Shown one piece after another: positions 30,071-42,235 of a stretch of DNA of 64,000 nucleotides. Below the pieces are notes generated by a model. That model had not been told where the DNA came from. It did no database searches and worked only from the letters and a program-made list of their open reading frames with translations. The translations under genes and the position numbers were made by a program. The stretch's first letter is position 1. Each line of letters starts with the position of its first letter. Source of the stretch: Curvibacter gracilis ATCC BAA-807. Lineage in GTDB: Bacteria > Pseudomonadota > Gammaproteobacteria > Burkholderiales > Burkholderiaceae_C. The stretch lies in assembly GCF_000518645.1 (NCBI RefSeq), contig NZ_JADZ01000028.1:21299-85298 (forward strand), read 5' to 3'.

Positions 30071-31082
30071 ATGGACGACCAAATAATCCACACCCTTTGG
30101 GGGCACCTGCATTGGCTGGGCGTGCTGGCCCAGCAAGGCAGCTACACCGCCGCCGCCGCCCGGCTGGGCGTGAGCAAAGCGGCCATGAGCCAGCGCGTGT
30201 CGGAGCTGGAAAAGCTCGCCGGGGTGCCCCTGGTGCAGCGCACCACCCGCAGCGTGCGCCTGACCGAGGCCGGTCAGCGCCTGGTGGACGACACCAAAGC
30301 CCCCTTTAACGCCATCGCCCACAGCTTTGCCAGCGTGCGCGATCTGGCCGGCACCCCGCGCGGTCTGTTGCGCCTGACCGCCCCCGTGGCCCTGGCCCGC
30401 CAGCAACTGGTGCCCCGCCTGGCCACTTTTTTGCAGCAGTACCCCGAGGTGCGGCTGGAACTGGACATGTCAGACCGCATGGCCTCGCTGGCCATGGAAG
30501 GGCTGGACCTGGCGATCCGCCACAGCGACCACGTGCCGGAAACCCACGTGGCCTGGAACCTGTGCCCCACCCGCTCGGTGCTGGTGGCCAGCCCCGCCTA
30601 CCTGGCCCGGCGCGGCACGCCCAGCCACCCCGAAGACCTGCGCCAGCACGACTGCCTGCATTACCCGCGCCGTGGCGACACGCCCACCTGGACCTTCGAA
30701 ACGCCCACCCCCCAAAGCCCCTCCGGCGCACCCGGTTTGCCTGGCGAGCGGGTGACTGTGCCGGTGGCCGGCCCCCTGGCGGCGAACAACAGCGAGGCCC
30801 TGCGCGATGCCGCCCTGGCCGGCATCGGCATCGCCCTGCTGCCCGACTTCAGCGCCCAGGCCGGCCTGCGCGACGGGCAACTGGTGCAGGTGCTGGCCCA
30901 CTGGGCCAATGCCGGCCCGTTTGCCCGGCAGCTGTACGCGATTCGCCCTTATTCGGCCCACGTGCCCAGAGCCGTCAGCGCCCTGGTGCAGCACCTGCGA
31001 CAATCGCTGGCTGGCGGGTTTGCGCTGCAGACCCCAGCCAAGTCACCCCTGCTGCATGAAGGTGTCGCACCGGCGGCACCTT

Positions 31083-31087
<5 letters not shown>
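30071..31087 (+). CDS. LysR-family transcriptional regulator
   Basis: This 338-residue regulator has an N-terminal winged helix-turn-helix (QQGSYTAAAARLGVSKAAMS, then LEKLAGVPLVQRTTRSVRLTEAG). A periplasmic-binding-like effector domain begins at about residue 90. It is transcribed away from mmsA and very likely controls it. The ATG at 30071 was chosen over a TTG at 30044 because the latter sits inside the operator-like repeat. Its stop overlaps the TATAAT assigned to pyrG. Confidence 0.93.
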
Positions 31088-32779
<1,692 letters not shown>

Positions 32780-32796
32780 ACGGCCTGGGAAACACC

Positions 32797-33647
32797 ATGA
32801 AACTCTGCGGCTTCGACATCGGTCTTGACCAACGCTTCTTCCTGATCGCCGGGCCCTGTGTGGTCGAGTCCGAGCAATTGCAGATGGACACCGCCGGCAC
32901 GCTGAAGGAAATCACCTCGGCGCTCGGCATCCCCTTCATCTTCAAGAGCAGCTACGACAAGGCCAACCGCTCCTCGGGCACCAGTTTCCGGGGGCCGGGC
33001 ATGGAGCGCGGCCTGGAGATCCTGGCCAAGGTGAAGAAAGAGCTGAACGTGCCCATCCTCACCGATGTGCACAGCGAAGCCGAGATCCCGGCCGTGGCCG
33101 CCGTGGTCGATGTGCTGCAGACGCCGGCCTTCCTGTGCCGGCAGACCGATTTCATCCGCGCCGTGGCCCAGTCGGGCAAGCCGGTGAACATCAAGAAGGG
33201 CCAGTTTCTCGCGCCCCACGACATGAAGAACGTGATCGACAAGGCCCGCGCCGCCGCCCGCGATGCCGGCCTGCCCGAAGACAGCTTCATGGCCTGCGAG
33301 CGCGGCGCCAGCTTCGGCTACAACAACCTGGTCAGCGACATGCGCAGCCTGGCCATCATGCGCGAGACCGGTGCGCCGGTGGTGTTCGACGCCACCCACA
33401 GCGTGCAGCTGCCGGGCGGCCAGGGCACCAGTTCGGGTGGCCAGCGTGAAATGGTGCCGGTGCTGGCCCGTGCCGCCGTGGCGGTGGGCGTGGCCGGCCT
33501 GTTCATGGAGACCCACCCCAACCCCAGCGAAGCCCTGAGCGACGGCCCCAACGCCGTGCCGCTCAAGCGCATGAAGGCCTTGCTCGAGACCTTGCTGGCG
33601 TTGGATTTGGTCACCAAAAAGAATCCCTTCCTGGAGGCGGATTTCGC

Positions 33648-33651
<4 letters not shown>
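32797..33651 (+). CDS. kdsA: 3-deoxy-8-phosphooctulonate synthase (KDO-8-phosphate synthase)
   Basis: KdsA (284 residues) condenses phosphoenolpyruvate and arabinose-5-phosphate to KDO-8-phosphate for the lipopolysaccharide core, confirming a Gram-negative outer membrane. Typical segments are [34 protein letters not shown] and [10 protein letters not shown]. It follows pyrG by 17 bases, and its TGA overlaps the ATG of the next gene. Confidence 0.97.
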
Positions 33652-35266
<1,615 letters not shown>

Positions 35267-35297
35267 CCACCACTGCGCATGATGTGCTGATACCGCC

Positions 35298-35573
35298 ATG
35301 GGCCTTCGCCTGCTTCCGCTGATCCTGCTGGCCATGTTGGGCCTGCTGCACGCCCAGCTCTGGCTGGGCCGCGGCAGTATTCCCAACGTCGCCAGCCTGC
35401 AACAGAAGATCGACGAGCAGCAGGCCCGCAACGCGGCGGCCCAGCGCATCAACGACCAGCTCGCCTCCGAGGTCAACGACCTCAAGGAGGGGCTGGCCAT
35501 GGTCGAAGAACGTGCCCGCATCGAGCTGGGCATGGTCAAGCCCAACGAGATCTTCGTCCAGATCACCAAATAA
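35298..35573 (+). CDS. ftsB: Cell division protein FtsB
   Basis: FtsB (91 residues) is a bitopic division protein that joins FtsL and FtsQ. It has one N-terminal membrane span (about residues 3-20) and then a coiled coil (about 32-70) with the conserved LKEGLAMVEERARIELGMVKPNEIFVQI end. It lies 31 bases downstream of eno, the order also seen in E. coli (eno-ftsB). Confidence 0.94.
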   Translation: MGLRLLPLILLAMLGLLHAQLWLGRGSIPNVASLQQKIDEQQARNAAAQRINDQLASEVNDLKEGLAMVEERARIELGMVKPNEIFVQITK

Positions 35574-35607
35574 GCGCCCGGCCTGATGGCTGCGGCGCCT
35601 TTTCTCC

Positions 35608-36264
35608 ATGGATGCCCTGTTCACCACCGCGTTTGAACTCTGGGGCGCCTCCACCAGTTGGCTTGAGGTCGTCGCTTTCGGCCTGGCACTCGCCATGGTG
35701 GCCTGCAATATCCGCGAAATCCACTGGGGCTGGCCGCTGGCCATGCTGAGTTCGGCCCTCTACCTGCTGCTGTTCTGGCGCAGCCGCCTGTATGGCGATG
35801 CCCTGCTGCAGGCCTTTTTTGCCGTGTTGGCCCTGTGGGGCTGGTCGCAATGGCTGCAAGGCGGCAAAACCTCAGACGGCGGCGCCCCCCGCCAGGCCCT
35901 GCGCATCAGTTCGCTGAGTGCACGCGGGCGCCTGGGCGTGGTGCTGGCCTGTGCCGCCCTGTGGCCGCTGACAGGCTGGTTTCTGCAGCGCTACACCGAC
36001 TCCGACGTGCCCTTGTGGGACGCCTTCCCGACCGCCGCCAGCCTGGTCGGCCAGGTGCTGCTGGGGCGCAAGCTGACCGAGAACTGGCTGGTGTGGCTGA
36101 TCGTCAACCTGGTCTGCATCGGCCTGTTTGCCTACAAGGGCCTGTGGCTGACCACCGTGCTGTACGCCCTGTTCAGCGCCTTGAGCGTGGTGGGCTGGCG
36201 GGCCTGGAGACATCAGCAGGGGCCGCAAGGCCAAGCCCAGACAGCGGGCCAGGCCCATGGCTGA
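35608..36264 (+). CDS. pnuC: Nicotinamide riboside/mononucleotide transporter PnuC
   Basis: This 218-residue membrane protein has about seven spans and PnuC-type motifs such as NIREIHWGWPLAMLSSALYL in the first third and TENWLVWLIVNLVCIGLFAYKG (in two parts) later. It should import nicotinamide riboside by facilitated diffusion, with trapping by phosphorylation. It overlaps the next gene, a NadR-like kinase, by eight bases, which fits this mechanism. Confidence 0.93.
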   Translation: MDALFTTAFELWGASTSWLEVVAFGLALAMVACNIREIHWGWPLAMLSSALYLLLFWRSRLYGDALLQAFFAVLALWGWSQWLQGGKTSDGGAPRQALRISSLSARGRLGVVLACAALWPLTGWFLQRYTDSDVPLWDAFPTAASLVGQVLLGRKLTENWLVWLIVNLVCIGLFAYKGLWLTTVLYALFSALSVVGWRAWRHQQGPQGQAQTAGQAHG

Positions 36265-36937
36265 AACCGCGCTGCGCGTGGCCCTGCTGGGCGCTGAAAG
36301 CACCGGCAAGACCGCCCTCAGCCTGGCGTTGGGCCAGGCCTTGAACGACTGCGGCATCGCCTGCGCCGTGGTGCCCGAGTACCTGCGCGAATGGTGCGAA
36401 CGCGAAGCCCGCACCCCCCTGCCCGAGGAACAATCGGCCATCGCCCAGGAGCAGGCCCGGCGCGTGATCGCCGCCGCCCGTGACGCAGCCCTGGTGCTGG
36501 CCGACACCACCCCGCTGATGACGGCGGTGTACAGCGACCTGCTGTTCCAGGACACCCGCCTGTACGCCGACGCGGCGCGCCACCAGCAAGGCTATGCCCT
36601 GACCCTGCTGACCGGCCTGGACCTGCCCTGGGTGGCCGACGGCCTGCAGCGCGATGGCCCCCAGGTGCGTGAACCGGTGGACGCCCGGCTGCGGCAGGCC
36701 CTGAGCAAGCACCACCTGCCCTACCAGGTGGTGTACGGCACGGGCGAGCGCCGCCTGCAAAACGCCTTGCTGCCCCTGACCCGACTGCCCAGGCTGCCGG
36801 GGCGCGAGCGCCTGCTCGAACGCATCGCCAGCCTGCGTGACGAACAGGTGCTGAACCGGCCCTGGCGCTGCGAGCATTGCAGCGACGGTGCCTGCGAGCA
36901 CAAGCTCTTCTCGGGGCTGCTGCCACGCGGGCCCTGA
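36257..36937 (+). CDS. NadR-like ribosylnicotinamide kinase (AAA_28 ATPase)
   Basis: This 226-residue P-loop protein has Walker A GAESTGKT and corresponds to the kinase domain of NadR, which phosphorylates nicotinamide riboside brought in by PnuC. The helix-turn-helix and NMN adenylyltransferase domains of full-length NadR are absent. The C-terminus has an unusual Cys/His cluster ([11 protein letters not shown]) that could bind a metal. It is coupled to pnuC by overlap. Direct evidence of substrate is lacking, but the pairing is strong. Confidence 0.85.
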   Translation: MAETALRVALLGAESTGKTALSLALGQALNDCGIACAVVPEYLREWCEREARTPLPEEQSAIAQEQARRVIAAARDAALVLADTTPLMTAVYSDLLFQDTRLYADAARHQQGYALTLLTGLDLPWVADGLQRDGPQVREPVDARLRQALSKHHLPYQVVYGTGERRLQNALLPLTRLPRLPGRERLLERIASLRDEQVLNRPWRCEHCSDGACEHKLFSGLLPRGP

Positions 36938-36942
36938 AAGCA

Positions 36943-36965
36943 AAACGCCCCATCAAGGGGCGTTT
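36943..36965. terminator. Hairpin terminator between the NadR-like gene and hslO
   Basis: AAACGCCCC and GGGGCGTTT pair around a five-base loop between convergent genes. The T-tracts are short (TTT, TTTT), so strength is moderate. Confidence 0.75.
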
Positions 36966-36999
36966 CAGGGGCAACAGGCACCCATCCGGTGCAATGTCT

Positions 37000-37992
37000 T
37001 TATTGCACCGTCTTGGTGCCCGGGGCCAGATGGTGCTCATCGCGCGTGAACAGCGTGGCCGCGTCCACCGCGTCGAAATGGTATTGCTGGCCGCAGAACT
37101 CACAGCCCACTTCGATCTGTCCCTGCTCGGCCAGGATGCTTTCAACCTCTTCGGTGCCCAGGCCACGGATCATCTGGCCCACGCGTTCACGGCTGCAGCT
37201 GCAGGCGAAGCGCGGCGCGGTGTCACCCTGCAGGGGCTCGAAGCGCACCACTTTTTCTTCCCAGAACAGGCGGCGCAGGATGGTGTCCACATCCAGCGTC
37301 AGCAGTTCCTCGCGCTTGAGGCTGCCGGCCAGCAGGGCGATGCGGTTGTAGTGCTCGTTCAGGCCGATCTCGTCTTCGTTGGCGGCCGAGCGCAGGCTGC
37401 CCGCCAGATTGCCCTCGCCTTCCAGCGGCAGGCGCTGGATCAGCAGGCCGGCGGCCACCTTGTCGTCGGCTGCCAGCACCAGGCAGGTGTCGAGCTGCTC
37501 GCTTTGCAGCATGTAGTGCTCCAGCACCGAGCTGAGCTTTTCGAGCTTGTGGCCGTGGTCGTCGAACAAGGGCACCACGCCCTGGTAAGGCTGCTGGCCG
37601 GGGAACTTGTCCTTGGGGTCCAGGGTGATGGCGCAACGCCCCTTGTTGTGGACATTGACCATCTCGCTCAGGCGCGCGTCTTCAGGCACCTCGCCGACCA
37701 GGGTGGCCGTCACGCGCAGACTGAGGTCGGGCTGGGCTTCGGCCACGGCCACACGCACGGGGCCGTCGCCAAACACCTGCAGCACCAGCGCACCATTGAA
37801 CTTGATGTTGGACTGCATCAGCACGCTGGCCGCGGCCATCTCACCCAGCAGCTCGCGCACCGGCACCGGGTAGGCCCCGGTGGCCGAATTGGCGGCGCGC
37901 CGGGCCAGGACCTCGGTCCAGGCATCCGTCAGGCGCACGATCATGCCGCGCACCGGCAGGCCATCAAAGAGAAATTTATGAAGTTCAGACAC
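37000..37992 (-). CDS. hslO: Redox-regulated chaperone Hsp33
   Basis: Hsp33 (330 residues) is a holdase activated by oxidation. The zinc-binding cysteines are present as CSC in FACSCSRERV and CEFC in VGCEFCGQQYHF near the C-terminus, the CxC...CxxC pattern of the family. The start is a GTG at 37992, with AGGA upstream. It is followed downstream only by a terminator and is close behind the carbonic-anhydrase-like gene on the same strand, 44 bases apart. Confidence 0.95.
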   Translation of the reverse strand: MSELHKFLFDGLPVRGMIVRLTDAWTEVLARRAANSATGAYPVPVRELLGEMAAASVLMQSNIKFNGALVLQVFGDGPVRVAVAEAQPDLSLRVTATLVGEVPEDARLSEMVNVHNKGRCAITLDPKDKFPGQQPYQGVVPLFDDHGHKLEKLSSVLEHYMLQSEQLDTCLVLAADDKVAAGLLIQRLPLEGEGNLAGSLRSAANEDEIGLNEHYNRIALLAGSLKREELLTLDVDTILRRLFWEEKVVRFEPLQGDTAPRFACSCSRERVGQMIRGLGTEEVESILAEQGQIEVGCEFCGQQYHFDAVDAATLFTRDEHHLAPGTKTVQ

Positions 37993-38036
37993 GCAAAAAA
38001 ATCCTGAAAATCGCCACCTCGAACAAGCCCGGGGGC

Positions 38037-38561
38037 TCAGTCGATGCGACGCAGACCCGCCTTGAAACGGCGGGCGTTGTCGATGTAATGCTTCGCACTC
38101 TGGCGAAGCCCTTCAATCTGCTCGGGGCTGAGCTGGCGAATCGCCTTGGCCGGGCTGCCGATGATCATCGAACCGTCCGGAAACTCCTTGCCCTCGGTGA
38201 CCAGCGAGCCGGCCCCCACCAGGCAGTTCTTGCCGATGCGCGCCCCATTGAGCACCACCGCACCGATGCCGATCAGCGACTCGTCGCCGATGGTGCAGCC
38301 ATGCAGCATGACCTGGTGGCCCACCGTCACGTTGCGCCCCACCACCAGCGGCTTGCCGTGGTCGGCATGCAGCACGCTGGCGTCCTGGATGTTCGACCCC
38401 TCACCGATGGTGATGGATTCGGTATCGCCCCGCACCACCGTGCCAAACCAGACGCTGGCGTCCGGCCCTACGCTGACCCGGCCCATCACCTGGGCGCTGT
38501 CTGCAATCCAGGCCGATTCGGCCACTTCCGGGGCCACCCCGTCGAGTTCATACACTGCCAT
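38037..38561 (-). CDS. Gamma-carbonic-anhydrase-like hexapeptide-repeat protein
   Basis: This 174-residue protein is a left-handed beta-helix of the gamma-CA/YrdA family. Candidate zinc histidines appear in SVLHADHGKPL and in TVGHQVMLHGC. Enzymatic activity is not established for most members. The hexapeptide repeats run from about residue 18 to 140. It may be co-transcribed with hslO downstream. Confidence 0.9.
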   Translation of the reverse strand: MAVYELDGVAPEVAESAWIADSAQVMGRVSVGPDASVWFGTVVRGDTESITIGEGSNIQDASVLHADHGKPLVVGRNVTVGHQVMLHGCTIGDESLIGIGAVVLNGARIGKNCLVGAGSLVTEGKEFPDGSMIIGSPAKAIRQLSPEQIEGLRQSAKHYIDNARRFKAGLRRID

Positions 38562-38635
38562 TCATTGTCTCCAGTGGGTCCATTTGGGGCCGCTTTGTCG
38601 GCCATCAAGTGCCGGGCATGCCCAGCCGCGCAGCC

Positions 38636-38641
38636 TAGAAT
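38636..38641 (+). promoter_or_regulatory. -10-like element for the DUF455 gene, leaderless geometry
   Basis: TAGAAT lies seven bases before the ATG at 38649. There is no room for a normal leader with a Shine-Dalgarno, and no -35 is evident. Confidence 0.45.
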
Positions 38642-38648
38642 TGTAGAG

Positions 38649-39467
38649 ATGGAGCTACGTCAACGTGCATTGGAGGTCTTGTGCCTCACCGATCCGGCCC
38701 AAAAAGTGGCTGCCACCGTGGCCTTGCACGAGCAGGCCCCTGCGCTGGTGCTGGACGTGGAGGCACGTCTGCAGCCCCCCTCAGGCGCCTCGCTGCCCGG
38801 CCACCCCGACCGCCCGCCCCTGGTCAAGCACACCGAAGTCGTCAAGCGCTCGCCCAGCACGGTGGAGGGGCGGGCCGCTCTGTTGCACTCGATTGCCCAC
38901 ATCGAATTCAATGCCATCAACCTGGCGCTCGATGCGGTCTGGCGCTTTGCCGGCATGCCGGCGGCCTATTACACCGACTGGCTGCGGGTGGCGCGCGAGG
39001 AGGCTTACCACTTCGAGCTGCTGCGCGCGCAATTGCAAGGCATGCCCCACAACGGGCAAGCCTGGGACTATGGCGACTTTCCGGCCCACCAGGGGCTGTG
39101 GTCCATGTGTGAACGCACCGCGGACGACATCGTGGCGCGCATGGCCCTGGTGCCCCGCACCATGGAAGCCCGGGGTCTGGATGCCACCCCGCTGATTCAG
39201 GCCAAGCTGCGGCGCATCGGCACCCCCGATGCGCTCGAGGCCGTGGCCGTGCTGGACATCATCTTGCGCGACGAGGTCGGCCATGTGGCCATTGGCAACC
39301 ACTGGTACCGCTGGTTGTGTGAGCGCCAAGGCCTGGACCCGGTCGCCCTCTACCCCGAACTGACACGTCGCCACGAGGCCCCGCGCATGCGCCCGCCCTT
39401 CAACGACCAGGCCCGGCGTGCGGCAGGGTTCACGGAAATCGAGATGGAATGGTTGCAAAGCGGATAA
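38649..39467 (+). CDS. DUF455 ferritin-like protein (COG2833)
   Basis: This 272-residue protein has the arrangement of a ferritin-like di-iron helical bundle: His84/Glu86 in AHIEFNAINLALD, Glu117/Glu118/His121 in EEAYHFELL and Asp208/Glu209/His212 in DEVGHVAIGNHW. Family members have no established function. The ATG at 38649 follows the TAGAAT hexamer directly; the long frame to 38088 is an antisense shadow of the carbonic-anhydrase-like gene. The protein is divergent from that gene. Confidence 0.88.
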   Translation: MELRQRALEVLCLTDPAQKVAATVALHEQAPALVLDVEARLQPPSGASLPGHPDRPPLVKHTEVVKRSPSTVEGRAALLHSIAHIEFNAINLALDAVWRFAGMPAAYYTDWLRVAREEAYHFELLRAQLQGMPHNGQAWDYGDFPAHQGLWSMCERTADDIVARMALVPRTMEARGLDATPLIQAKLRRIGTPDALEAVAVLDIILRDEVGHVAIGNHWYRWLCERQGLDPVALYPELTRRHEAPRMRPPFNDQARRAAGFTEIEMEWLQSG

Positions 39468-39515
39468 ACCGCTGAGCGGAAATCCGTTTAGAGGCCCATA
39501 CGCTCCGTTCATCCC

Positions 39516-39521
39516 TAAAAT
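39516..39521 (+). promoter_or_regulatory. Possible -10 element for the first EAL-HDOD gene
   Basis: TAAAAT lies 24 bases before the ATG at 39546. GAAAGG serves as a Shine-Dalgarno between them. No clear -35. Confidence 0.35.
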
Positions 39522-39545
39522 AGCGGCCGTGAAAGGCTTCCCAAC

Positions 39546-40829
39546 ATGACTGCTGTACGTCCGAACACTGCCACCCCCGCTGGCGTGCCCCCCTCCGCGG
39601 CAAACGGACAAACCCAGGCGCCGATGATCGCCCGTCAGGCCATCGTTGATGCCTCCCACAAGGTCGTGGGCTACGAGTTGTTCGACCGCAGCCAGGCCTC
39701 CGGTGACCACACCGCGGCCACGGACGTGTCATTGGTGTTCAATGCCCTGTCGCATGTGGGCGAAGAAGACCTGTTCGGCAAGCTGTTCCTGTTCGTCAAC
39801 TGCACCCACGACAGCCTGGCCGGTGGCCACCTGGACCTGGTCAACCCCGAACGCCTGGTGCTGGAGATTCCGCCGCTGGACGACGCCAGCCCCCAGAACG
39901 TGGAGCACCGGCTGCCCATCCTGGCGCAATTGCGCCAACGCGGCTTTCGCCTGGCTTTTGGTCAGTATGTGCTGGAGCCGGCCTATGCGCTGTGGCGTCC
40001 GCTGGCGACCTTCTTGAAGCTCGATCTGGCCCTGATCGCCAACAGCGACCTCAAAGAGGTGGTCAAGACGGCCCGCCGCAGCACCGATGCGGCCCTGATC
40101 GCCGAGAAGGTGGAAACCGCCGAGCAGTACGACCGCGTCTCCAGCCTGGGCGTGCAGTTGTTCCAGGGCTATTGGTTCGCCCGCCCCACCCTGGTCAAGA
40201 CCCGCATGGTCTCGCCCTCGCAGGCCCACATCCTGCAGTTGCTGAAACTGGTGCGCAACCAGGCCAGCACCGATGAGATCGAGGAAGTGCTGAAGAAAGA
40301 CGCTGGCCTGGCCTTCAACCTGCTGCGGCTGATCAACTCGGCCGGTTTCGGCTATGCGCGCGAAGTCACCTCGTTCCGCCAGGCCGTCATGCTGCTGGGC
40401 CTCAAGAAGCTGTTCCGCTGGGCCGCCTTGCTGCTCACCGCGACCCGCGCTGACAGCTCGCCGGCCACCATCGGCAACATGGCCGTGGTGCGCGGGCGCC
40501 TGATGGAATTGCTGGCCGAACAGGCCCTGAGCCCCGAAGACGCCGACAACGCCTTCGTGGTGGGCATTTTCTCGCTGCTCGACGTGATGCTGGGCGTGCC
40601 GCTGGAACAGGCCCTGGAAACCCTGACCCTGCCGCAGAGCGTGATGAACGTGCTGTTGCGCAAGGAAGGCCCCTACGCCCCCCTGCTGGAATTGGCAGAG
40701 GCCTGCGAGCTGGGCGACGAAGTGCGCTTCAACCAGGCCTGTCAGGCCCTCAAGCTCAGTGGCCAGCAAGCCAACTGGGCGCATTTGCAGGCCCTGGCCT
40801 GGGCCGACCAGATGGTCAATGAGGCCTGA
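39546..40829 (+). CDS. EAL-HDOD signalling protein, copy 1 (degenerate EAL)
   Basis: This 427-residue protein pairs an N-terminal EAL-like domain with a C-terminal HDOD domain, as in YuxH-type proteins. The EAL signature is replaced by YELFDR, and the segment after GFRLAFG lacks the catalytic acidic residues, so it is probably not a c-di-GMP phosphodiesterase. The HDOD part runs from about residue 225 (SPSQAHILQLLKLVRNQ, INSAGFGYAREVTSFRQAV). It is likely a scaffold or sensor. A close paralogue follows 53 bases later. Confidence 0.9.
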   Translation: MTAVRPNTATPAGVPPSAANGQTQAPMIARQAIVDASHKVVGYELFDRSQASGDHTAATDVSLVFNALSHVGEEDLFGKLFLFVNCTHDSLAGGHLDLVNPERLVLEIPPLDDASPQNVEHRLPILAQLRQRGFRLAFGQYVLEPAYALWRPLATFLKLDLALIANSDLKEVVKTARRSTDAALIAEKVETAEQYDRVSSLGVQLFQGYWFARPTLVKTRMVSPSQAHILQLLKLVRNQASTDEIEEVLKKDAGLAFNLLRLINSAGFGYAREVTSFRQAVMLLGLKKLFRWAALLLTATRADSSPATIGNMAVVRGRLMELLAEQALSPEDADNAFVVGIFSLLDVMLGVPLEQALETLTLPQSVMNVLLRKEGPYAPLLELAEACELGDEVRFNQACQALKLSGQQANWAHLQALAWADQMVNEA

Positions 40830-40882
40830 CCGCCCCCCCGCCGACACGGGCTCGACACAGATCAAAGCAGGAAGGAAACCCC

Positions 40883-42181
40883 ATGAGTTCCAATGAGGCC
40901 ACGCTGGGAGACAGCAACCTGTCTCCGCTGGACAAAATCGCCGACAGCGACGCAGGCAACCCCGCCGAAGACGAAAACGCCTCGGTGATCGCGCGTCAGG
41001 CCATCGTCGACGAACACCGTGCCGTGTATGGCTACGAGCTTTTTGACCGTTCCACCCGGGGCGCCAGCCACACTGCGGCCAGCGACGCGGCCTTGCTGTT
41101 CAATGCCTTGTCCTACGCCGGCACCGAAGCCCTGGTGGGCAAGAAGACAGTGTTCATCAACTGCACCCACGACAGCCTGGCCGGCGGCCACCTGGAGTTG
41201 ATCAGCCCCGAGAAAGTGGTGCTGGAAGTGCCCCCCATGCCGACCGACGATGTGGAGCTGATCGAGCAGCGGGCCCTGATTCTGAAAGACCTGCGGGAAC
41301 GCGGCTTCCGTCTCGCCTTCCCTCACATGATGCTGCGCCGGGCCTATGTCTCATGGCTGCCCCTGGCCTCGTTCATCAAGATCGAGATGAACATCCTGAA
41401 GCCCGAATTGGCCGAGCCCCTGATCAAGTTCGCCCGCGCCAACACCAAGGCCGAGATGATCGCCGAGAAGGTGGAGACGGCCGAACAGTTCGAGCGCATG
41501 GCCAAGCTGGGCGTGAAGCTGTTCCAGGGTTTCTGGTTCGCCAAGCCCTCGCTGGTGCAGGCCAAGACCATCCGCCCCTCACAGGCCACCATCATCCAGT
41601 TGATCAATCTGGTGCGCAAACAGGCCGATGCGGGCGAGATCGAAGATCTGCTCAAGAAAGACCCCACCCTGTCTTTCAACCTGCTGCGCTTCATCAACTC
41701 GGCCGGCTTCGGGCTGCAGGTCGAGGTCACCTCGTTCCGCCATGCCGTGATGATGCTGGGCATGAAGAAGCTGTTCCGCTGGGCGGCCCTGCTGCTCACC
41801 ACCTCCAAGGATGGAGCGCCCCCCGCCGTGGGCACCACCGCCGTGGTGCGTGGGCGCCTGATGGAACTGCTGGCGGCCGAACTGCTGCCGGCCGAGGAGT
41901 GCGACAACGCCTTCATCGTGGGCGTGTTCTCCCTGCTCGACACCATGCTGGGCATCTCGCTGGACAAGGCGCTGCAAACGGTCTCGCTGCCGCAGAACGT
42001 GATCGATGCCCTGCTGAACAAGACCGGCGTGTTCTGGCCCTTCCTGGAGCTGACCATTGCCTGCGAATCGGGTGACGACGCGGTGTTTGCGCGCGTGGCC
42101 ACCGAGCTGCACCTGTCCAACCGCCAGGTCAACTGGGCCCACCTGCAGGCCCTGGACTGGGCCGAGTCGCTCAACGACTGA
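40883..42181 (+). CDS. EAL-HDOD signalling protein, copy 2 (degenerate EAL)
   Basis: This 432-residue protein is a tandem paralogue of the preceding gene. By eye more than half the residues are identical outside the N-terminal 30. It keeps YELFDR in place of EAL, FINCTHDSLAGGHLELI, AEKVETAEQ and the HDOD region (INSAGFGLQVEVTSFRHAV). The segment after GFRLAFP again lacks the phosphodiesterase acidic pair. GGAAGG upstream supports the ATG at 40883. The divergence rules out an assembly artefact. Confidence 0.9.
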   Translation: MSSNEATLGDSNLSPLDKIADSDAGNPAEDENASVIARQAIVDEHRAVYGYELFDRSTRGASHTAASDAALLFNALSYAGTEALVGKKTVFINCTHDSLAGGHLELISPEKVVLEVPPMPTDDVELIEQRALILKDLRERGFRLAFPHMMLRRAYVSWLPLASFIKIEMNILKPELAEPLIKFARANTKAEMIAEKVETAEQFERMAKLGVKLFQGFWFAKPSLVQAKTIRPSQATIIQLINLVRKQADAGEIEDLLKKDPTLSFNLLRFINSAGFGLQVEVTSFRHAVMMLGMKKLFRWAALLLTTSKDGAPPAVGTTAVVRGRLMELLAAELLPAEECDNAFIVGVFSLLDTMLGISLDKALQTVSLPQNVIDALLNKTGVFWPFLELTIACESGDDAVFARVATELHLSNRQVNWAHLQALDWAESLND

Positions 42182-42235
42182 GCGCCTGGCGACCCTTGCG
42201 ACCACTGGCGATCACATGCAAGCGGTCGCCCCGAC

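Noticed and set aside
39546..42181. Tandem EAL-HDOD genes as an assembly duplication
   Set aside because: The two copies differ throughout, including many non-synonymous changes, so they are old paralogues.
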